A stretch of DNA of 64,000 bases from the NCBI GenBank assembly GCA_963383645.1, contig OY726558.1, positions 179,925,634 to 179,989,633 of the forward strand, written 5' to 3'. Within the stretch, counting starts at the first letter, position 1; each line of letters opens with the position of its first letter. This document shows, piece by piece, positions 32,957-44,744 of the stretch. A program made the position numbers and the translations under genes. A model generated the notes under the pieces. It was not told where the DNA came from, made no database searches, and saw nothing but the letters and a program-made list of their open reading frames with translations. The stretch is from Muscardinus avellanarius. Taxonomy: Eukaryota; Chordata; Mammalia; Rodentia; Gliridae.

Positions 32957-34195
32957 TCTTTTGTAAACCATCGTGAACATTTTCAATGTAAGGCACGCAC
33001 ACGAGAATGTGTTTTAATATTTGAAGAAAGGGGCAACATAATCTTTTAGCAATTATCTTAACCAAACAATGAGCAGAAAATGATCAGAAGGAGATTTTAA
33101 GCTATATTTTCTATTTGTTATAATATTAGGATGGAGTGTCACTTACTAATGTGATAGGTTAAACTTCGGCAACTACATTTATGCTTACCATTTGACTTCA
33201 GAGTTGCAAGCAGGATTTTAGCAATAACCACTCATCTTCATACTTTATTGTCAAATATACTATTATTACAAAAAATAATATTGGTCCAGAAAAAATTGAA
33301 ATTTCAAGTTAACAAATATAGCCAATGTAGGCCAGTGTTAAGTAGTGATATTTAAGAAAATTTTCCCCTCTCATTATTTTTACAAATAATATAAAAGTAG
33401 GTGCAATGTACTTGAGATGAGGTAAAAGAGCACAGCCTTGGGAAATACTGACCTGTTACTGTGAAACAGTCTCCTATTTCTATTTGTTTTGCTTTGTTTG
33501 ATATAACATATTTCAAGTACCTCACAGCAACATTATTGACTATTTTTATATTCTTTCTTGTGATGATTATTTGCATAATTTTCTTCTCTAAAATACAAGT
33601 ATTGGAATCATTGAAGTAGACCTAAAATATTCATTGTATAGTTTCTGATCACTATGTTTCAGTTTAGAAAAAAATATTATATTGTAGATTGTGGTTTAAC
33701 GTATAAAATACAGAGTATCCTCCCCTTGTTTTGCATTCCAGTACATTTTTTTCTATGTAGTATTTTAATTTTCTTTTTTCTTTATATATTGCATAATGGG
33801 GAGTTCATTTTCATAATATTTGCATGGTGATTTGAAAATGCATTTAAGTTAAATAGTTAAAAAATCACTTTTGAAACTATGTACTCTAGATTTTCTTGTC
33901 TTATTCGTGTGTGTCTGTGTGTGTGTGTGTGTGTATGTGTGTGTGTGTGCAAAACTAAATTTTAAAAACTGGAAAAATGTATTCTTCATTTAATTGTATT
34001 GCTTTTCATTCTCTTAAAGCCTCAATCACTACTTTGGAAAATAATATATGCAAAAGTGAATGTTTTAGAACTGCTGTGCATGTATAATTCATTTGCTTTT
34101 GGGTCATTTTCTGTTATTTTATTTCCAAAGTCTCTCTAATTGCTATACACTTGGATAATTGGATATAAAACTACACGAATCCATGGACTTCTTAA
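32957..34195. other. Intergenic DNA with a (TG)n tract
   Basis: AT-rich. An interrupted TG run lies at about 33906-33949. No gene recognised. Confidence 0.5.
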
Positions 34196-34930
34196 AATTA
34201 TATTTTTATACTTTTATTGGTTCCTTATAGTCTCACATCATGATGTAGTTCACAGTGAAAATAACATACTTACACACAGCACTTGATTAGTTTTCCCCAG
34301 CTACCTTCCCACCTCTCAAAGACCACCTCCTTCACTCCACTGGAGGTTTTCCTCCTTTATCTAAAGTCCCTCTTGTATCCTAATTACTCACCAGCTTCCA
34401 CATATGAGCCAAAACATACGACCCTTCACTTCCTGTGATTGGCTCCTGGAACTTAACATAGAGTTCTCCAGCTCCACCTATTTTCTTGAAAACGGAATAA
34501 TTTTTCTCTTCATTGCTAAGCAGAAATTCATTACGTGCATATCCCATAACTTTGCTAACCATTCATCTGTTGATGAACTCCTGGGTTGGCTCCATAATTT
34601 GGCTTTTATGAACTGTGCTGCTATAAACATGGAGACTCAAGTAATATTATAATATTCCAATTTCATTTTCTTTCAAAAATACCCAGAAGTGGTATAGTTG
34701 GTTCAAATGGTGGATTCATTCTTGAGTTTCTGAAGAATCTCCACACTGTCCTTTATAATGGCTCTACTCATTTGCAATCCCACCGACAGTTTATAAGAGT
34801 TCCTATTTTCCCACATTCTTGTCATATTTATTGCTGTTCAACTTCTTGAGGATTGCCATTCTAATTGGCGTTAGAGGGAATCTCAGTGTTATTTTAATTT
34901 ATATTCTGATATTTTAATAATCACAGTCTC
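34196..34930 (-). mobile_element. L1 3' end (ORF2 C-terminus plus 3' UTR), reverse orientation, decayed
   Basis: The plus strand shows the L1 3' UTR landmarks (TTTTATTGGTTCCTTATAGTC, ACACAGCACTTG), then the antisense of the ORF2 C-terminal region (CATTCATCTGTTGATG, TATGAACTGTGCTGCTATAAA). On the minus strand it has multiple stops. It ends near 34930 where similarity fades. Confidence 0.85.
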
Positions 34931-35361
34931 CTAAAGACCTTGCTAAAAACGGCCATCTAAGAATAGGCACAATGGTATAGTTTTATTTAAGCCCAAGCAT
35001 ATTTCTACTACTGCATTTGAAATTATCTGCTCTCCTCACTTTGTATCCTCTCTCATTTCCTACCATTCACATTCACTTGAACTCACAGACTCCTGGGGCT
35101 TTTGCAATGCAAATTTATTGCTGTCAAAACGGAGTTTAAAAAAAAAAAGGCGAAACAAATAGAAACTAAGAATATAAAGAGAGCTGGAGAAAGCAGCTCA
35201 CCTGGGGATGGATTCACAGTGCTTGCTCTATTTCATCATTTACAATTTCTGGAAAGAATCTTGATTGTTATATGCAAAGCTTTGGACCTTGTTTCTTTAA
35301 AATTATTTTCTTCATATATACAGATGCCTTTTGTTTGTTCATTAGCTTTTACTCTGACCAC
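34931..35361. other. Intergenic DNA, nothing recognised
   Basis: Moderately complex sequence between an L1 fragment and direct-repeat copy B; no supported feature. Confidence 0.5.
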
Positions 35362-35715
35362 TGGTTTAGTTTGCATGGGAGTGGGTGTGCGTTTTGTTTG
35401 TTTTCACTGTATCCTATGTACGCAAAAAAGAGATTGGCAAATGAATAAGCTAAGCATTTAACAATAAATATAGATGATAAATATGAATAAAAAAGCTAAA
35501 CATTTAACAATAAATTCAGATGCTAAACTATAGGTTTGTCTTAGATGAAGTTAACACTGATTAGCTATGGCTATGTATTATTGTTTGTTGGCTATGAATA
35601 AATCTTTGTTAAAAGGAAGATATCAGAGAAAAATATTAGGAAAAGGAAAGAAATTGTGCATATATTTATTTGGCCTAAAATGTTTTATATCTTTGGGGAT
35701 TTTATTTTATGCTGG
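35362..35715. repeat. Dispersed direct repeat, copy B (partner 24788-25160)
   Basis: Collinear with copy A from CTGGTTTAGTTTGCATGGG through CAGATGCTAAACTATAGG to ATATTTATTTGGCC. It lacks copy A's expanded GT run and carries an extra internal repeat (AGCTAAGCATTTAACAATAAA and AGCTAAACATTTAACAATAAA at about 35449 and 35495). Both copies are in the same orientation. Confidence 0.85.
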
Positions 35716-36838
35716 AGTTGTTGATCTAGGCTTTGTTTCTGAGCTGAATATTCATATTCAAAATTTTGATCTATTCTCTATAATATTCACTTATTATATC
35801 TGCCTTAAATTCCTTATAGAGACTTTGAGAAAAATAACTACTTTCCTCCTATTGAAAAAATTACTGTTGTTTTTATATTTGGAGAAGACATAAGGAAATA
35901 ACCTATAAACTGACTGGAAATATGATTTGGTAAATTAAGTTTTAAATTTTTTGAACATTTTCACATTAGGTTTTTATAATCATCACAGAGTATACTATCT
36001 AGGGCCATTGCCAATTAGATTATCTTTGTTTTTACCATAAAACTATTCTTATATTATTTGGTTAACATCAGAAAATATTCAGAAGCAGATTATAGATAAT
36101 AATTTAAAAAATAGTACAGGTATAAATTCATGTGGTAAATTTTACCAGTTTTAAACAAAGCATTTAACCCAATTTTCTATTGACAAATGTATTGTAATAT
36201 ATGCCTGAAAAATTAAGATGTTTTATGCAAAAGCATAAAAATATATTAATATATTAATATATTAATTAATATATTATACAATATATTAATATGTTAATAA
36301 ATATATTATTAATTAATATATTAATTTAAATACTGAAATTTAAAATAAAATAATTAACTGTGCAACTAAATGCTATATTTAAGGGCTTATACCCTTGAAG
36401 GTAGTTGTCATTATGATATTATGACCATAACATTTTCTGTAGCTATGTATCTGTCCTAATAGAGCAACAAAGATACCTCTTATATATCTTTATATCTTTT
36501 AAAAGTGACACTGTGAACAATTTGTGTGATTTTTTATTTTCAGATTCAGAAATACAAATCTGAATAATTCTGTATCTCTGAGAAAAAATTTAAAATATCA
36601 ATTTAATTTTAATAATACATATATATTATGCATTTACTAAAACAAGTCTGTTTTATCAATCCTTAAGAAAGCATTATGGGCTTATACATTTCTAGTTAGA
36701 GAAAATTAACTTCCCTTAGACATCCTTATTATCTGACAGTTAACAGAGTCATAAACAAAGGAGGTTCACCTAGTTGAACTTGTGTTTTAATTTCTAATTA
36801 CTTACCTAAAAAATTACTTGAAATTTTCTTTTTCTTTC
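35716..36838. other. AT-rich intergenic DNA including a palindromic AT array
   Basis: From about 36238 to 36330 there is an array of ATATTAAT-type units, each self-complementary. No gene or SINE seen in the rest. Confidence 0.55.
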
Positions 36839-36839
36839 T

Positions 36840-37016
36840 TTCTTTCTTTTTTTTTTTTTTGGTGGTACTGTGGTTCCTGAAACCCTTCTATCTCCAGGCC
36901 TATTTTATATTTTTATTTGGAAACAGGATCTCTTAAGCCAGCATGGCGGGCTTCGAACTTGCGTGAACCTCCTGTCTCCTCCTCCCAAGCACGGGGATTA
37001 CAAGCGTGCACCTGGG
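36840..37016 (-). mobile_element. SINE, short B1-dID-type subfamily, reverse orientation
   Basis: A T-rich tail (TTTCTTTC then poly-T), GTGGTTCCTGAAACCCTTC, CTCCAGGCCTATTTTATA, TCTCTTAAGCCAGCATGGC and GGGGATTACAAGCGTGCACC. It lacks part of the tRNA-like module (the CTACACTCCCAG segment), and its B1-like head is cut short at about 37014. Confidence 0.85.
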
Positions 37017-37652
37017 AAAATTTAATTTTTTCTATCATGTGAGTAAGACACTTTTTATACCAACCCTTTCTAATATGATTTGAAGCCTGTGAAGCAGTAG
37101 ACAGAATTTTCTCACAAGGAAGAATAGCTGCATTTATGAAAAATTACTGTTTGAAAACTATATGGCAAAAGATAAAAAGTGGGAAGTAGGGAAATACTTC
37201 CTGAAAAGAAGACCACTGCCACAGAGCAGCAAGTGCTTGTGTGTAATATACAAATGATGACAGGCATTCTGAGCATGTCCAGAAGAAGCAGCATAATCAT
37301 TTGACTATGAGGTATGTCAAGCTCAATGTTTGTTCATTAATTTTGTTGTCGAGAGCACACATATCTTCACGACCAGGTTAGAGTAAGGTTAGTGTCAGAT
37401 AAAGTAATCAGAGGAATTACATTGTCACTTCATGACATCAAACAGTATTCCCTGTTTACAAATTGACCAATTTTTGATATCTTAATATACCATAGTATAT
37501 ATTCTCTTATTTTGAATAAAAATGAATGGCAGGTCTTGTTTTATTAAGTTAATACCTAATAATAGAACATCACAGAGATATCTTACAAATAAAACATACT
37601 AAAAATGTTCCAATAAAGCCAGAATTGTGTTCAACACACCAGTTAGCTGGAT
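37017..37652. other. Intergenic DNA, possible complex non-coding element
   Basis: 37085-37310 is repeat-free and less AT-rich (CCACTGCCACAGAGCAGCAAG), so it could be conserved, but there is no direct support. No gene recognised. Confidence 0.4.
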
Positions 37653-38690
37653 AGAAAAGCATATAAAACATATGTCCCTTTTCTTTCTGTGCCTGGCTGA
37701 TCTCACTTAACATACTGTTCTCCAGGTCTGTCCATCTTTTTATGATTTTCCTCTTCTTTATAGCTGAGTAGAATTCCATTGTGTGTATTTCCCATAATTT
37801 TGCAATCCATTCATCTGTTGATGGAGACCTAGTTTGGTTCCATATTTTGGCTATTATGAATTGTGCTGCTATGAACATGGGTATGCATATGTTACTGTAG
37901 TTCTCTGATTTCAACCCCTTTGGAAAGTTACCCAGGAGTGGTATAACCTGATCATATGATGGACTTATTCCCAGTTTTTCAGGGCATCTCCGCACTGATC
38001 ACCAAAAAGGCTGAACTAGGTTGCATTCCCACCAATAGTGGGAATGCAGAGTTCTTCTTTCCCCACATCCTTGCCAGCATTTGTTGTTATTTGATTTCTT
38101 TATGCTTGCCTCTCTTATTGGGGTCAGATGGAATCTCAGCTTAGTTTTGATTTGCATCTCCCTGTTGGTCAATGATGTTGAACATCTTTTCATGTATCTC
38201 TTGGCAATTTGCATCTCTTCTTTTGAAGTCTATTGAGTTCAGTTGCCTATTTCCTGATAGGGTTATTTGTTTTGCTAGCGTAGATTCTTTTGAGCTCTTT
38301 GTATATTCTGGATATTAGCCCTCTATCAGAGTGGTGGCTGGTGAAGATCTTCTCCCATTCTGCAGGCTTTCTTTTTATGTTCTCTCTAATATGCCCAAAC
38401 TAGGGAATATTAGGAATACCAGAGGGACTCCAGATAATGGAGGGAAAACCTCAGCAAAGCTAGAATGGAAGGATAGGAGAGGAAGAAGGCTGAGGTTGAT
38501 TAATGGAGGAGCTACATCCGAATATGTGTAAAAGTACGAATAGAGCATGATTATCCTGGACAGTCATTGGTGGGAGGGGGGAAATGGGAAGCTGGAGGGG
38601 GAGGGCACAAAGCGCAGTCTGAATGTATGCCATTTTTAGTATGTTCCACTTAAAAATAAAAAAAATAAATTAAAAAAAGAAAAACATACA
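37653..38690 (+). mobile_element. L1 insertion with inverted 5' segment (twin priming), flanked by a near-perfect duplication
   Basis: 37666-38371 reads as L1 ORF2 C-terminus on the minus strand (landmarks [11 protein letters not shown] and IHTMEFYSAIKK). 38372-38677 reads as the L1 3' UTR on the plus strand, ending in an A-rich tail. Comparison with the copy at 61 kb shows that the two parts meet at the same L1 position (around ACATATGTTT / ATGTTCTCTCTAATATGCCC), so nothing is missing at the inversion joint. AGAAAAGCATATA (37653-37665) and AGAAAAACATACA (38678-38690) are the likely target-site duplication, with two mismatches. The reading frame is broken, so it is inactive. Confidence 0.85.
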
Positions 38691-38872
38691 GCCAAGCGTG
38701 GTGGCACACGCTTGTAATCCAGGCGCTTGGGAGGCAGAGACAGGAGGATCACGCAGGTTCGAAGCCAGCTGCACTGGCTTAAGAGACCCTGTTTCCAAAT
38801 AAAAAATATATATAAAAAATAGGTCTGGGAGTGTAGCCCGGAAGTAGAAGGGTTTTCAAGAAAAACATACAG
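38677..38872 (+). mobile_element. SINE, short subfamily, 3'-truncated but with perfect 15-bp duplication
   Basis: AAGAAAAACATACAG at 38677-38691 and 38858-38872 is identical. The SINE between starts with an intact head (CCAAGCGTGGTGGCACACGC) and runs to GGAAGTAGAAGGGTTTTC, then stops. The usual GGAACCCCAGTACC end and the A tail are absent. It was inserted exactly at the 3' edge of the L1 at 37653-38690, so it is younger than that L1. Confidence 0.95.
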
Positions 38873-39244
38873 AAGAATATCTGATTTTAATACATCAGGA
38901 TGAAATTCATAATTTCCTATTTTTACTTATTTTGGAAATTTGGCTAAATTTTCATGTACATGTTAATTAAATATATATTTGAAGATTTGTTGCTTTGAAT
39001 TATTTTTATTTTCATGATTTGTTTTATTTTCATGATAGTCAGTCTCTATTGCTGAAGCCATATTGCCTGTCCATCTTCATTTTAGATACTTCTTTGATAA
39101 ATTGTTGAGTAGTTTTATTTCTACTGAAAACAATAGTAAGAACAAACTAATGTTTTTATTTAAAGCTATCATTTATCTTGGACTTCATGGTTCTCATGGT
39201 GCATATTTTAATTTTCTTTTAATCAAACAATTAAACTGATTTGA
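38873..39244. other. AT-rich intergenic DNA, nothing recognised
   Basis: No supported feature. Confidence 0.55.
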
Positions 39245-39308
39245 AGAGTTGTATGTTTGAATACCACTGTGGTATAAGAGTTGTATGCTTGAATACCACT
39301 GTGGTATA
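39245..39308. repeat. 32-bp tandem duplication (2 copies)
   Basis: The unit starting AGAGTTGTATG and ending ACTGTGGTATA occurs at 39245-39276 and 39277-39308 with one mismatch (T/C). Confidence 0.95.
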
Positions 39309-39365
39309 AAATTCTGCTCTAATACTCATGCTGAAATTTAACTGACATTTTAATATTGTTGAGAA

Positions 39366-39605
39366 ATGAGACCTTTAGGAGGTGGTTAGGTCATGAGTAC
39401 GCTTAGGAATGGATTAAGGATTTTAACACAGGAGTTCTTTACAGAGGATGAAATTGGCCCAACGTTTCTCTTTGCATGTGCTCACTCCCTTTTGCCATAT
39501 AATGATGCAACTTGGAGGCTATCAACAGATGCTAGTGGAATGATCTTGGACTTCCCAGCCTTCCAAACTGTGAGAAATACATTTCTTTCCTTTTATTTTT
39601 AAAAT
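39366..39605 (+). mobile_element. Old mammalian interspersed repeat remnant (family uncertain)
   Basis: GGAGGTGGTTAGGTCATGAG, then ATGATCTTGGACTTCCCAGCC and CCAAACTGTGAGAAATACATTTC match a repeat motif set widely shared among placental mammals. I cannot name the family with certainty from memory. Highly diverged. Confidence 0.6.
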
Positions 39606-39639
39606 AAATGTTCTCATCTATGATGTTATTGTAATTGTT

Positions 39640-40640
39640 TATTACTGTTATATACTTATATCGGTGCATTGTAGTTTCACATCGTAATGTAGTTCAGAGT
39701 TATAGCGACCTACACGCACACAGCACTTGGTGATCTTCCTAAAAGTTTCCCCTTACTTCCTCCTCTTCCCACACATAATATTGAAATTGGAATTGCTTTT
39801 CTTCCATATGTACTTATCATCATTAGAAGTGCCTCCTTTGTTAATTCTTCTTCCCCACCCACAGCCTCTCTTGCCTTGCTTCACTGAAATTTCTCCTCTA
39901 TCATCTAAGAGATTCTCAATTACTCCCTAGCTTCCACATATGAGAGAAAATTATCACCTTTCACTTTCTTTGACTGGCTAATCTCACTTAACACAATGTT
40001 CTCCAGGTTCATCCATTTTCTGCAAATGAAAATTTAATTCTTTGTTATTGCTGAGTAGAATTCCAAAGAATGTACTTTCATATTTTTTTATTGCTAAGTA
40101 GAATTAATTTTACTATGTATATATTCCATAATTTGTAATTCATCCATATACTAATGGACATCTAAGTTGGTTCCATAATTTGACTATTGTAAATTGTGCT
40201 ACCATTATCATGGATATGAATATATCACTATAATATTATGGCTTCAGTCTCTTTGGAAAGATATCCAGGAGTGGTATAGCTGAATCATATGGATGATGGA
40301 TCCATTCGCAGCTTTTTGAGCAATTGCCACTCTGATCTCCATAGTGGCCGCACTGTTTTGCAATATCACCAACAGTGTAAAACAGTTTCTATTTTACCAC
40401 ATCCTAGCCAGCATTTATTATTGTTGTTTGACTTATCAGTGATTGCCAGTGTAAAGTCTCAGTCTAGTTTTGATTTGCATGTCCTTGATTGCTTATGAGC
40501 ATTGGCCATTTGTCTTTCCTTTGTGAAGTATCTATTCACAATTTCTTTATTTTTTATTTCTATAGTGGTAAGTTTCATAAGATATTTTTATATTCTACAT
40601 ATTAATCCGCTATTGGAGAAATAGATGGTAAAGATCTCTC
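39640..40640 (-). mobile_element. L1 3' portion, reverse orientation
   Basis: 3' UTR landmarks (TCGGTGCATTGTAGTTTCAC, ACACACAGCACTTGGTGATC) are followed by antisense ORF2 C-terminus (TCATCCATATACTAATGGAC, TTGCCAGTGTAAAGTCTCAG). A short internal duplication (GCTGAGTAGAATT then GCTAAGTAGAATT) lies near 40040-40105. It meets a plus-strand L1 piece at about 40640, so the two may be parts of one inverted element. Confidence 0.85.
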
Positions 40641-40644
40641 AACA

Positions 40645-41530
40645 GAAAAAAATTAAAGCCTACATTTTCTAGACATATACAATCTACGTAAATTAAGCCA
40701 AGAGAAATCTAGGTACAAACAGATTTCCAGACAAATTCTCTAAATCCTTTACAGAAGAACTAAATTTAATCCTTCAAAAATTATTCCATGAAATAGAAAA
40801 AGATGGAATTTTTCCAAACACCTTCTATGAAGCTGGTATCACCTTCATAACAAAACCGAATAAAGATATTTCAAAAAAAGAAAGAGTGAAAACTACAGAC
40901 CAATATCTTTGATGAAAACAGATGCAAAATTATAAACAAAATACTAGTGATATGCATTCAAAACCATATTATGTTTGAAATTGTACACCATAACCAAGTT
41001 GATTTCATTTCTGGGATTCAAAGTTGATTCAATATATCCAAATCAATATTTATAATTCACATTAATAGATCTAAAGACAAAATCACTTGATAATTTCAAT
41101 ATATGCTGTAAAAACATTTGACAAAATTCAACATCCATTTGTTTTAAAAATTTGGAGAAAATAGAAATAGAAAAACGTATTTCAATATTATAAAAGCAAT
41201 ATATGATAAACCTAAAGCTAACATCATAGTGATTGGGAAAACACTATGATACTTCTCTTTACACTCAAGAACAAAGATGTCCATTATCACTGCTCTTTGT
41301 CAATATAGTATCCAAGACTCTAGCCAAAATGATAAGGCAAGAGAAGAGAATTAGAAGAATACTAATAAAAATAACTAAAATTATGCCTATATGCCAAGTA
41401 TGAATCTACTGGAAGAAAAATCTGAAAAAAGCCTTCATTCACAACATCCTCAAAAGAATAAAATACTTAGTAATAAATTAATTAATCAAGGATAAATCTA
41501 TTCTTAATTTACTGTGAGAAAATGAATGAT
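40645..41530 (+). mobile_element. L1 ORF2 reverse-transcriptase-region fragment, decayed
   Basis: On the plus strand, peptide fragments corresponding to the ORF2 reverse-transcriptase domain are visible across frameshifts: KPNKD near 40855, then ACAGACCAATATCTTTGATG (the RPISL region), AAAATACTAG, and GTCCATTATCACTGCTCTTTG near 41278. It has many stops and frame breaks. If it belongs with the minus-strand piece at 39640-40640, about 0.85 kb of ORF2 is missing at the joint (estimate from ORF2 landmarks). Confidence 0.8.
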
Positions 41531-42054
41531 AAACAAAAAATTTTCAAGGCTACCAATAAGTGATGAATTTGCGACTGCCAGTCTCTTCTGCCTCCCCTTT
41601 GCCAAAAACTGTATAGAAAAGTAGATATACAAAAATTACAGCTGTAAGATCACTCATCAAAATGGAAGCGGAGTTTGTGAAAATAGAGGGGAGTTTCTGA
41701 GGATAGAGATGAGAAAAAATGCACTATATTTAGGGTTGGTTAAAAAGTATCAGACAAAAGGTAAAGTATCCTAATGCTTAAAAACTAAGATTTAGACAGA
41801 TATGAGGATTGTCTGATGTACAGCAGCAACTCAGGCATGAAATCCATAAATAGTAAGAATAACCAGAGAGAGTAGAAAGCAGTCCTGTTTAACATTTGTA
41901 TTAATGTTAATTTAGTGGTGTAATTGGCAGAGCATTCTAGAAAATTAAATTATTATTTAAAGAGAAAGAGCCTTAAAGGAACATTGGGCAATTTGTAATG
42001 ATGGAAAAGCAATTAAAAGTTTTTTTAAAAGCAGAGTTCTAACATAATTAAATA
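41531..42054. other. Intergenic DNA, nothing recognised
   Basis: No supported feature; may be unrecognised older repeat sequence. Confidence 0.45.
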
Positions 42055-43600
42055 TTTCTTTTTTAATATACTTTTATTGCTGCACTATAATTATACATCA
42101 TAATGAGGTTCAGAGTGATAGAAACATACATGCACTCAGTACTTTGTGTGTTGTCCTCTGGATTCTACTGTTTTTCCTCCTCCTCCCTGTACATGTTAAT
42201 TGAGGTTGGTGTTGATAATTTTATATATGCACATAGCTTTATTTAAACTACTTTTTATCAAGTGTCCTTCCCCTCATCTCCTTTATGTAAAGTTCCTTTT
42301 TTCCCAATTTCTCTCTAGCTTCCATATACAAGTCAAATTCTGAGACTGTATAATTCCACTTAGCATAATATTCGCTAGTTATATACATTTTTCTGCAAAT
42401 GATGTGAATTTGTTCTTCTTTATAGCTGGGTAAAATTCTAGTGTGTGAATATGTTAGTTTCTTAATCCAATCATTTGTTGATGAATACCGAGGTTGCTTC
42501 CATAATTTGATTGTTGGAAATTGGGTATCACTATAATAGTCTGACTTAAGTTCTTTTGGAAAGATACCCAGGAGTGGAATAACTAGGTTCTGTGGTGGCT
42601 TCATTTTTAGTCTTCGGAGGAAATTTTACAGTGATGTCCATAGTAGCTGTATTAATTTGCATCCCACCAAATATGAGGGTTCCTATTTTCTTACATCCTT
42701 TCCAGCACTTATGTTTGTTTGTATTCTTGATGATTGCCATTATAACTGGAATTTAGTTTTGATTTAAATTTTTCTGATTGCAACTGATGTTGAACATATT
42801 TTCATAAATTTACTGGCTATTTCTATTAATTTTTGTGTAATAATGGGATTACTGGAAGCCCTTCTATCTCTGGGCTACACTCCCAGATCTATTTTTATAA
42901 TTTTTTATTTGGAAACAGGGTCTCTTAAGCCAGAGAGACTGGCTTCGAACCTACGCGATCCTCTTATCTCCACCTCCCAACTGCAGGGATTACAAGCGTG
43001 CACCACCACACCCAGCCTATTTGTATTAATTTTTGAGAATGTCTATTTAATTCATTAGCTCAATTTTTGATTGGGTTGTTTGGATTTTAGTTTTATTTTT
43101 AAAAATTCTTTGTGTATTCTTTCTAGACTTTAGATCTTTATCAAAGGAGTAACTGGTAAATGTCTCTCATTCTGTAGGTTTTCTCTTCTGATTATTGATT
43201 ATTATTTTTGATGCACATATGCTTTTAGTTTAATACCACCCCAATTATTAATTCTCATTTTTAGTTGCTGAACTTTGGGGATCTTATTGAGAAAGTCTCT
43301 GCCAGTGTCTATATGTTGAAGAGTTCTTCCTATACCCTCATCTACTAATTATCTAGTAATTGCAAATGCTTTGATCTAATTTCTAGATCTAATATCTATC
43401 TTGAGTGAACTGTAGTGCATGTTGAGAGATTGGAGTTTAATTTCATTCTTCTACAGGTGGATATCCAATTTTGACAACACCACTTGTTGAAAAGGGTTTA
43501 TGTTCCTCAAGGTATGATTATGGTACCTTTGTCAAAAATCAACTATCAGTTTGAGGATTTTTTCTGTATTTTCATTTTTTTCTACTATTATTATTTTTCT
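42055..43600 (-). mobile_element. L1 3' portion, reverse orientation, split by a SINE
   Basis: 42055-42817 carries the L1 3' UTR and ORF2 C-terminus in antisense (TTTTATTGCTGCACTATAATT, ATCATTTGTTGATGAATACC). After the SINE at 42818-43035 the antisense ORF2 continues (TTAATTCATTAGCTCAATTTT, then GACAACACCACTTGTTGAAAAGG). No inversion is seen, so this is an ordinary 5'-truncated, decayed L1. Confidence 0.85.
42818..43035 (-). mobile_element. SINE, short subfamily, reverse, nested in L1, 18-bp duplication
   Basis: TATTTCTATTAATTTTTG (42818-42835) and TATTTGTATTAATTTTTG (43018-43035) flank the element with one mismatch. The SINE shows TACTGGAAGCCCTTCTATCTC, GGGCTACACTCCCAGATC and TCTCTTAAGCCAGAGAGAC. 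It inserted into an existing L1. Confidence 0.95.
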
Positions 43601-43904
43601 ACTATTATTACAGAAGAGGGTTGATTTTCTAAAAAAGAAAGTACAGTGTAGAAAAAAAATATTTCTTGGGCAGGCATTTCAGTAAACCAGGTGTGAGACA
43701 AGGACACAGAAAGAATGTCAATAAAATGAGAAATGCAAAAGCATTGGCCAAAGACAATATGCAGGAAGCATTATTAGGCTGGGCAACAGATAGAGTGTGT
43801 TCATTGGAATTTAAGCTCTATAAGCATACTGTCATTTTTTTTTTTCTGTTGTCTTAATTTCTCTTCTGTCCCTCTAATTCTTATCTAGCACAAAGGAGGA
43901 AACT
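43600..43904. other. Intergenic DNA, nothing recognised
   Basis: A 63-codon ORF at 43666-43857 has no recognisable domain. Confidence 0.5.
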
Positions 43905-44128
43905 AGAATTTTTTTGGGGGGGTGTTGGTATTGGATATTGAACCAATATATACCTCTGAGTTAAACTTCCAGCCCTTTTATTATTTTTATTTTTATTTTT
44001 ATTTTGGAACAGGGTATCGCTTGGTTGCTGAGAATCTTCCTCATTTGCTAAAACTGTCTTGAGCGAGATCCTCCTGTCTCAGCCTCCCAAATGCTGAAAT
44101 TGTAGGGCTGTGCCACCCAGTCCAGATA
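43905..44128 (-). mobile_element. SINE, older B1-dID type, reverse orientation, diverged
   Basis: TGGATATTGAACCAATATATACC, CTTCCAGCCC, an expanded TTTTA stretch (43978-44003), GGTTGCTGAGAATCTTCC and GATCCTCCTGTCTCAGCC. Confidence 0.8.
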
Positions 44129-44744
44129 AAAAATGTTTAGAACAAATGTGGTGGGTACAAAAAAACTGACAAAATAAATAAAATTGAATTATTATTTTTT
44201 TTTACCCAAGATGATGGTTATTTGAGATATATTTTTCTGGCTCATTACAATGTCAGTAATATTCTTGTCATCAGTCCCATTTGCTGAATGGTTTTTAAAA
44301 CACCTTCAAATTTTGCTGGATATAAAATAATGCCATCCATGGTAGAGAATGGAGAGTAGTATTTTTAATCTGATCTTTATTGTAATTTTTATATAGTAGA
44401 TTAACTGAAACATTCTATTTTTGTGAATTACAGATCAGCAGATTTTAACATATCTTTTCAGTATGCTTGCAGCCTTAACAGCTGATAGACATCGAATTGA
44501 TTATTGCATGTCAATTCCCGTGGATGGAAAATAGCAGATTTAATTTTTTTTTATTTTTCAATGAGTGGAATTCAGCATATTCAATATAAGTGACAAGATA
44601 ATAAACTTTAATGAGGAAGTTGCTGCTTTCATGTGGGCATGCCTGCATGCCCTAATAGAAAATGCATATTTTATTTTTCTACATAGTGCAGTTAGCTTAA
44701 TTATTTAAATCTCCCAATCCTCTAGTTCTGCTAGTCTGAAAGGA
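44129..44744. other. Intergenic DNA, nothing recognised
   Basis: AT-rich, no supported gene or repeat. Confidence 0.5.

Noticed and set aside
25038..35893. Two similar small ORFs (25038-25256 and 35567-35893) as a small protein family
   Set aside because: Similarity is confined to the duplicated DNA block, frames diverge right after it, and no domain or start context supports translation.
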